Assembly (NCBI RefSeq): GCF_024323335.1
Contig: NC_066584.1
Location: 431,483,408-431,547,407 of the forward strand
DNA length: 64,000 nt
Source of the DNA: Lathyrus oleraceus
Taxonomy: Eukaryota > Streptophyta > Magnoliopsida > Fabales > Fabaceae
Reading direction: 5' to 3'
Shown: one piece after another, positions 58,227 to 64,000 of the stretch
Numbering within the stretch: the stretch's first letter is position 1
Layout of the letters: every line of letters begins with the position of its first letter
Program-made: the position numbers and the translations under genes
Notes under the pieces: generated by a model
What the model saw: the letters and a program-made list of their open reading frames with translations, nothing else
Database searches by the model: none
Told to the model about the DNA's origin: nothing

Positions 58227-59715
58227 AACATGAAGAATAAGCGACAACTAGCCCACTTAGTTGTGTTTCTTTTTCCATTTACGCCAAATAATGTGATTAT
58301 ATAATTATCCTCCTTACGTACATGTATAAATTGGAATTATAAATGAAATGTGACATTTTCTGAAATATTAGTTCCTTTATGATTTTGCATAATGAAAAGA
58401 GTCTAGGGTACGACCGACGGGATCAAGGCTCGTTAGAAAAAAAAATAAAGCTAGAGGTACTTCCATTTATTCTAATACAAATCTTGTATAGTGAGGTCAT
58501 CCTCTTATACATCCTATTTATCATATTAGTCTAGTATTTACATAACATATTGGTGTATCTACTCTCCGCCCCATCACGAATAGTAAGAATCGTAGCGTAA
58601 GCTTCCAAGAAGATATGGGTGATTAGTAAGAACCGTTTTTTGAGAGAATGTAACTCAGGAATGGGCCCAAAGCCATGAACAGACGGGTCCATAGAAATCA
58701 ACCTTCTACTTTGTGTCTGAGTCGCATGGCCACAAACACATTGAAATAGATGAAAGAAAAGGTTCATAAAAGGATTTCTTTCAAGTATTCACACAAATAT
58801 GGATATACATTTACATACGTCTAGATTGTTGAATGAGGTTGTGAAGGAGCCATCACTAGATGCTTAAGAACTTATATCTCAAAGGTCGTGAAAGGCAGAT
58901 GAAGACTCAGAATTGAGAAAATGCATTCGTAAAAAGGAATGACACAATCACCATACTTATTGCACATCCTTTCGTTCTCAGTAGGAGTCAAGACACCTCA
59001 ATCTGGCGATTGGCCAACTTCAAGAAAGGCTTCATCAAGACTACCATCTCTAGCAAAAACAGAAAAGATGGAAGAATGGACAGAATCCACCGAAATAGAT
59101 TGAGCATTCTTATGAAATTTTTTAGCACTCTTTTGTGATTTTTTACCCATAATGCTCTAACTTTTTAAGATGCAGGAAAGCGAAATGTCAAAAAAAGGAA
59201 GTTAATCGCTAAACAAAGAAATGACTTAAAGAAAAGAAACACCGATTCTTCAAGAACTATAACCTAGCATGCAAAAGGAAGTAAACTCTATCAAACATGG
59301 GCCATTAAATGAGTGAATCCACAAGAAACTAAAATGTTTCTCTTTCGCTCTTCCAAAGGTGAATAGGAGAGTGGTCGACTTTCGAGGGTAACGCGATAAA
59401 CTTTCGTCTTGCTACGCATAAGCAAGGGCTTATGCGGCACCAGTTTTGGGTCGACCACATCGACCTCGAACTACCACCATGAAGGAACTGCAATCCTTCT
59501 AGAATATTCTCTGCACATGAGAACCACCATGATAGCAAGCACAAAAGATCTAAACCTCAAGTGTATCCAACGTCTCCCCACAATACGTGTTTTATTTTTA
59601 TTTTTCTCCTTGTATGTATCCAAAATAAGCACACATATAATACTATTATTGAGGGATTTAGGTACCAAGGTGTCATACGGTGAACTGACTTGGGGTGTTT
59701 TGCTTTTTATCGCAA
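58227..59715. other. Unassigned region
   Basis: I find no gene that I can support. Open frames on both strands are short and lack domain-like composition. It could be diverged retroelement sequence between the LTR pieces on either side. Confidence 0.4.
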
Positions 59716-60784
59716 TGTCGCGGTTAGCAAGAGTCGCCACCGACTTTTCTTTTATCCAATAAGGAAAGGTGGAAAAGAACAGGAAAGACCTCAATAGACT
59801 TTGGGTTCGGGAGGTACATTATACAAAGGGAAGGTGTTAGCACCCTTTGTATCCATGGTTATCCATGGGCTCTTAATTGCTGGATCACTTATCTTTTCGT
59901 CTGAAAAAGTGTTGGTGAATTGCTTAAAAAATGTTTGAAAGAGAGTTTAACTTTGTAATGATTCTCGTATGAATGTATACAAAGTATTTATCTCGTTTGA
60001 TTTTGAAAGCGGTTTAGAAAAGGTTTTGAAAAGAGAATTTAACTTTGTAATGATTCTTGTATGAATGTATACAAAGTGGTTATCTCGTTTAGTTTTGAAA
60101 GTTGTTTGGAAAAATAGTTTGGAAAGGTGTGAGGTGTAAAAAGTATTTTAGGTTATGATCCAGTAATTGAGAGTTATACCTTCCTAAGGTAATTGAGAGT
60201 TTTTCCTATCCTTATGAGGGTAAAACTGTCCTTACTATTGAGAAGTAAGTAGTTTTATCCTTTGGATGTTTAAGGGTTATCGTAGGGTCATCGATTGGTC
60301 ATTGAAGGCAACAGTTGTAAGGATACCTTAGCATTCGAAGGGACTATCATCATTTAACCGTAGGCTACACCGAAGGGTCATCGAGGGACAAAATCGTATT
60401 TTCGAAGGCAACATCCGAGGGACCACGATTTATTTTATGATGATTTAATCGAAGGGCCATTGCTAAGTGTATCCCCACATTCGCGGGACATGACCGTAAT
60501 ACCATAATACCGTAAGGCAAAAGAGAGGTCCAAGATCACTTATTTAAAGGTCATATTTTAAAGTCAATTAAGTAATTAAGTCCATACTAAAATCCATACA
60601 TTAAAATTAATACATTAAAATTAATACATTAAAATTAACACATTAAAATTAATTGGGCCACTTAGGGTGAGTCTCCATAAGGGTATCCCACAAATAAAGT
60701 GGAAGACCTAACGGCAATCTTTTCCTGGGACATGTGAACCTTTGCAAAATTCAGCAAACGGGTTAGAGTACCAAATCCGGGTAT
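59716..60784 (-). mobile_element. Ogre-like LTR 3' portion on the minus strand (truncated)
   Basis: Read on the minus strand, the region contains the landmarks of Ogre LTR ends in their usual order: AGGGTGCTAACACCTTCCCT, CTTTCCTTATTGG, then GGTGGCGACTC (59727-59737 on the plus strand), and an end ...CCGCGACA at 59716. No PBS of the TGGCGACTCTGCTGGGGA type follows, so it is a solo or 3' LTR end. Inside are a 92-bp direct repeat (from 59946 and 60038) and a ~16-bp ATTAATACATTAAA repeat (60592-60650). The Ty3 element at 60785 cuts it off on the right. Confidence 0.7.
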
Positions 60785-60907
60785 TGTAACACCCCGATAA
60801 TAATATGGTCATTATTTAAATTAAGTTAATAATAGATTTATTAATTTAATTAGATAATTGGATTATTATTATTATTATTATTATTGGAATAATTATTTAT
60901 TGGAATA

Positions 60908-60915
60908 ATATATAA
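60908..60915 (+). promoter_or_regulatory. Putative TATA box of the Ty3 LTR
   Basis: TATATAAG is about 120 bp into the LTR. If used, the palindrome cluster would lie downstream of transcription start. Another start further in cannot be excluded. Confidence 0.4.
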
Positions 60916-61375
60916 GTTGGAATTTAGAAAAATCCCATTTTTGGTAAAAAGGTTATTTTCACGTGAAAAGGGAAAAGAGGCAGAAAGGGCAAAAAGCCAG
61001 AGAACGAAGGTTGAAGGAAGGAGAAGCTTGGAGCTCGGAAGCTGCCGGATTAACTCAGGTAAGGGGGGTTTATCATCGGTTAAAGGGTATTATATGATAA
61101 TATGTACTGGGTAGTGATAACCATTGGTTGTACCTCTGATTAGATTGATGCATGATGAATCTGTGAAATATTGGATGAATGAAATTGAATGATAATTGAA
61201 AAGAATTCGTAGGAATTAGTAGGGATAATGTTAGGAACGGTGAAGACGAATAGGATATGATTCGTGTAGATGATATGGACGATTATTGTGTGTAATTTGG
61301 ACTGTGGAAGGTTGGATCGGATAGGTTTCGTAACAGAGAAAGCCATAGCAGATCTGAGAGTTCTGGTTTCTGGTC

Positions 61376-61635
61376 ATACGCGTATGGCACTAGGCAATAC
61401 GCGTATGAGCTGGCTGGTACGCGTATGGAGGAGGCTTTACGCGTATGGGTGCAAAAGATGATATTTTGAACGTAAAATGGTCTCTGTTGATACGCGTAGC
61501 ATACGCGTATGAGACAGGTGATACGCGTATGAGTGGGGCGAGGAAATGCGCAATACGCGTATGAGAGTGGGCATTACGCGTATGGACTTGGTCAGGTTTG
61601 GGCAATACGCGTATGGGCTTAGGCAGTACGCGTAT
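61376..61635 (+). promoter_or_regulatory. Cluster of eleven TACGCGTA palindromes in the LTR
   Basis: ATACGCGTAT or a one-base variant begins at 61376, 61397, 61417, 61437, 61490, 61501, 61521, 61553, 61574, 61605 and 61626, nearly always followed by G. Every copy contains ACGCGT, which fits the VCGCGB box bound by CAMTA factors. The spacings (21, 20, 20, 53, 11, 20, 32, 21, 31, 21) approximate multiples of 10.5 bp. The sequence between copies is not clearly repeated, so the motif itself appears to be what is kept. Confidence 0.85.
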
Positions 61636-61930
61636 GGGCAGATTTGTGATTTTCCTGAACTGTGGTTGTGCAGTTTTTAGTTGTTTAGGCTGAGTGATGT
61701 ACTTAGCTGAGATATGATGTTGTAGGGATCATTTCCCGTTGTTTTGAGTAGTATAGGTATTAGTAGAGTGTACTAATACTATGATTGATTATGTGGCATG
61801 ACAGGAGATGTTTTTGTTGATGAGGTGTGATGGTATACATGATGTTGTGAATGTATGCATTTGTGAATAGACTATCCTATGGCTTAGAGTGTGAGCATGT
61901 GTCTATTCTTGATTTCTGTTGATGTTGTAT

Positions 61931-62138
61931 TGCTAGGTGATTAGCATGCATATTGTGGCCTTCGGGTGGTAGCTAATTCCCATGGTGAGGAATTAGTGAG
62001 TAAATCATTTTGATTGTTGTTGTTAATGTTTGCATGCTAGGTGATTAGCGTGCATGTCATGGCCCATTTGGGGTGGTAGCTAATTCCCATGGTGAGGAAT
62101 TAGTGAGTGAGTCATTATGTCTCAAATGAGTGGGACTA
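61931..62138 (+). repeat. 104-bp imperfect tandem duplication in the Ty3 LTR
   Basis: Units start at 61931 and 62035 with TGCTAGGTGATTAGC and share GGTAGCTAATTCCCATGG and AGGAATTAGTGAGT. Confidence 0.88.
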
Positions 62139-62779
62139 GTGAGCTTGGTAGCCGTGCCTGGATTTGGACGGTGAGGTTGAACTATATGTTCACAACATAG
62201 TCGGTACCGCATGCATAGAGTCTCATTGCATAATGAATGTATGGCATATAATATGAATGGATGTATTCCAGTATTATATGTGTGTTGTGTGTTGTGTTGT
62301 TGATGTTGATTATGGTTGCTGAATGCGTAGTATGATTAGGGTGAATTAATGTGTTAATTACTTGGCATTACATGTTGTTCTATAATGCTTATTATATTGA
62401 TTGAGAAACTCACCCTTACACCTATTTTTCAGGTAACGAGAAATGAGTTGAATAGAAGCTAATGCTTGGAGTCTAGAGTAGTTCTTATGGGTCATGCTCT
62501 GATAGATGTAACATCGGGAGGGAATGTTTTAATTAATTTGATATTGGTGGTTGAATGATTTACATGTATTGTGTTACATGTTTTACATTGATGTTGGATT
62601 TTATTCCGCTGCGAATTATGCAAAAGAACCTTATTTTGATTAAATAAATGAGCATGACAGGACATTTTGATAATTTTGTGAAATGATTGTGTGACACCCT
62701 TCGGGGCATAATTACTCTGATGAATATATTGTTATTTTAATTATAATAATTTGGGGTATTTAGAAGGGTGTTACATTAG

Positions 62780-62791
62780 TGGTATCAGAGC
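62780..62791 (+). promoter_or_regulatory. Primer binding site (initiator tRNA-Met type)
   Basis: TGGTATCAGAGC begins four bases after the LTR end. It is the common plant PBS complementary to the initiator methionine tRNA. Confidence 0.92.
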
Positions 62792-62901
62792 ATAGTCGGT
62801 CGTGTCGAGTCGTAGTTATTCTGTTTCCCCTGTACGGGATAGGTGTTGTGTAACCCTATCAGTACTTAATTGTTTAGCTTGTTTGGGTTTTCAGAATAGA
62901 G

Positions 62902-64000
62902 ATGGCTGGAAGAGGTAGAGATGATGCTGCGATTGCTGAGGCTCTGGGTATGCTGGCTGGAGTACTTGGAGGAAATCCGAATGTTGTGGGAATGGGAGCT
63001 GCTCGTCAACTGAGTGAGTTCCAGAAGAACAATCCTCCAATGTTCAAAGGAGCATACGATCCGGATGGTGCTCAGAAATGGTTGAAGGAGATAGAGAGGA
63101 TCTTCAGAGTAACTGAGTGTGCTGATAACCAGAAGGTCAGGTTCGGTACACATATGCTGTCAGAGGAAGCTGATGATTGGTGGGTTGCTACCCGCACTGA
63201 GTTGGAAACTGCTGGAGATGCTGAGATTTCTTGGGCTGTGTTCAGAGAGAGATTTCTGAGGAAGTATTTTCCCGAGGATGTCAGAGGAAAGAAGGAGATA
63301 GAGTTCTTGGAATTGAAGCAGGGTAACAGGTCCGTTACGGAGTATGCTGCTAAGTTCACAGAGCTGTCGAAGTATTATACTCCCTATGCTGAGGCTGCTG
63401 GGGAATTTTCCAAATGTGTGAAGTTTGAGAACGGGTTGCGTCCCGAGATCAAGCAGGCGATTGGGTATCAAAGGATTAGAGTGTTTTCTGATTTGGTTGA
63501 CTGTTGCAGGATTTTCGAACAGGATTCCAAGGCTAGAGCAGAGAGCTATCAGCAAAGGGTTGATAGGAAAGGCAAAAATCAGATTGATCGTGGAAAACCG
63601 TATGCAGCTGGCAAAGGTTTCCAGAGGCAGAGTGGGATGAAGAGGCCTAGTGGAGGAGATTCTAGTGCTCCTGTTAAGTGTTACAGATGTGGTCAGGCTG
63701 GACATCGTATCCATGAGTGTACCAGTAATGAGAAGAAGTGTTTCAAATGTGGGAAAGGTGGTCATTTGGCTGCGGATTGCCGGTTGAAGACTGTGACTTG
63801 CTTCAACTGTGGAGAGGTGGGTCATATCAGTCCACAGTGTCCTAAGCCGAAGAAAGAGAATCAGTCAGGAGGCAAGGTTTTTGCTTTATCGGGTTCTGAG
63901 ACTTCTGCAGATGATCGTTTGATCCGAGGTACGTGTTATATTAATGGCTTTCCTCTTGTAGCTATTATTGACACCGGTGCTACTCATTCTTTTATATCTT
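62902..64000 (+). CDS. Gag-protease (start of gag-pol) of the Ty3/gypsy element, partial
   Basis: The frame from the ATG at 62902 (MAGRGRDDAAIAEAL) stays open for 366 codons to the window edge. Gag core: PPMFKGAYDPDGAQKWLKEIERIF, WAVFRERFLRKYFP and GNRSVTEYAAKFTELS. A basic linker leads to three canonical C-x2-C-x4-H-x4-C zinc knuckles (CYRCGQAGHRIHEC, CFKCGKGGHLAADC, CFNCGEVGHISPQC; about 63678-63840). The aspartic protease follows with its active-site motif IIDTGATHSF at about 63964, just before the sequence ends. No stop or frameshift is seen, unlike the Ogre copies to the left. RT, RNase H and integrase are expected beyond the window. Confidence 0.93.
   Translation, partial: MAGRGRDDAAIAEALGMLAGVLGGNPNVVGMGAARQLSEFQKNNPPMFKGAYDPDGAQKWLKEIERIFRVTECADNQKVRFGTHMLSEEADDWWVATRTELETAGDAEISWAVFRERFLRKYFPEDVRGKKEIEFLELKQGNRSVTEYAAKFTELSKYYTPYAEAAGEFSKCVKFENGLRPEIKQAIGYQRIRVFSDLVDCCRIFEQDSKARAESYQQRVDRKGKNQIDRGKPYAAGKGFQRQSGMKRPSGGDSSAPVKCYRCGQAGHRIHECTSNEKKCFKCGKGGHLAADCRLKTVTCFNCGEVGHISPQCPKPKKENQSGGKVFALSGSETSADDRLIRGTCYINGFPLVAIIDTGATHSFIS

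Larger units (their letters stand above)
60785..62775 (+). repeat. 5' LTR of the Ty3/gypsy element (1991 bp)
   Basis: It starts TGTAACACCC and ends GGGTGTTACA, a perfect 10-bp terminal inverted repeat, and is followed after four bases by the PBS. A TATA-like TATATAAG lies at 60908-60915. Inside are a cluster of TACGCGTA palindromes (61376-61635) and a 104-bp imperfect duplication (from 61931 and 62035). Confidence 0.92.
60785..64000 (+). mobile_element. Ty3/gypsy element with tRNA-Met PBS, continuing past the window
   Basis: It begins with an LTR (60785-62775), a PBS and a gag-protease frame that is still open at the window end. The three-zinc-knuckle gag followed by protease in one frame, with an initiator-Met PBS, points to a chromovirus-like (for example Tekay-type) Ty3/gypsy lineage; that assignment is tentative. 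The left flank is GGTAT; the right target duplication is outside the window. The intact reading frame suggests a young copy. Confidence 0.9.

Noticed and set aside
58531..58767. Minus-strand 78-codon frame as a gene
   Set aside because: No domain, start context or longer frame; indistinguishable from chance.
61376..61635. Cloning or adapter artefact because of repeated ACGCGT sites
   Set aside because: The copies sit within a continuous LTR with varied spacer sequence and flanking bases; no vector-like sequence is present.

Overview
This is a stretch of nuclear DNA from a large-genome plant. It is very probably a legume of the pea/vetch group (Fabeae), because it is dominated by Ogre-type Ty3/gypsy retrotransposons: LTRs of 3-5 kb, a tRNA-Arg-type primer binding site TGGCGACTCTGCTGGGGA, an extra ORF before gag, a stop-rich spacer between protease and RT, and long repetitive 3' UTRs. 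I see no bacterial genes, CRISPR arrays, rRNA or tRNA genes.

The host genes are two tandem paralogues of a Cf/EIX-type leucine-rich-repeat receptor-like protein (RLP). The right-hand copy (52429-55808) is nearly complete: signal peptide, LRR N-cap, LRRs, island, transmembrane segment and short tail, with one frame change at a (TC)7 tract. The left-hand copy is a pseudogene cut into three pieces (546-1031, 4242-5087, 47171-about 47960). Its start and its C-terminal LRR/membrane region are gone, and two retroelements sit inside it.

The first insertion is a 3.2-kb solo LTR (1032-4241; target duplication ATAGT/ATGGT). The second is a 42-kb block (5088-47170; CTTGC/CTTAC), an old Ogre element with LTRs, PBS, ORF1, gag, protease, putative intron, RT-RNase H-integrase, 3' UTR and PPT. 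Its coding regions carry many in-frame stops but few frame changes. Its protease gene is split at 13418/35204 by a much younger, different Ogre-like element with a perfect CATAT target duplication. The younger element has an intact gag but a gutted pol, so it is non-autonomous, and its 3' UTR holds a 121-bp tandem array.

The nested site is rearranged. The younger element's 3' LTR stops after about 0.5 kb and is joined to a second copy of the outer gag (27692-30229), followed by a complete solo LTR (30230-35198), the same CATAT and then the rest of the outer protease. Everything from 10879 to 18387 recurs at an offset of exactly 16,811 bp. The junction shows a templated partial repeat and short microhomologies.

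Right of the left RLP copy lies a truncated LINE on the minus strand (50113-about 51690). Right of the RLP gene lie a decayed copia gag on the minus strand (about 55990-57430), a minus-strand Ogre-like LTR end (59716-60784), and a young Ty3/gypsy element (60785 to the window end) with an intact gag-protease frame. That element's LTR carries eleven copies of a palindrome, ATACGCGTAT or a close variant, spaced by near-integral helical turns. The whole is a nested archive: tandem RLP duplication, decay, Ogre insertions, nested insertion, then recent duplication and LTR recombination.
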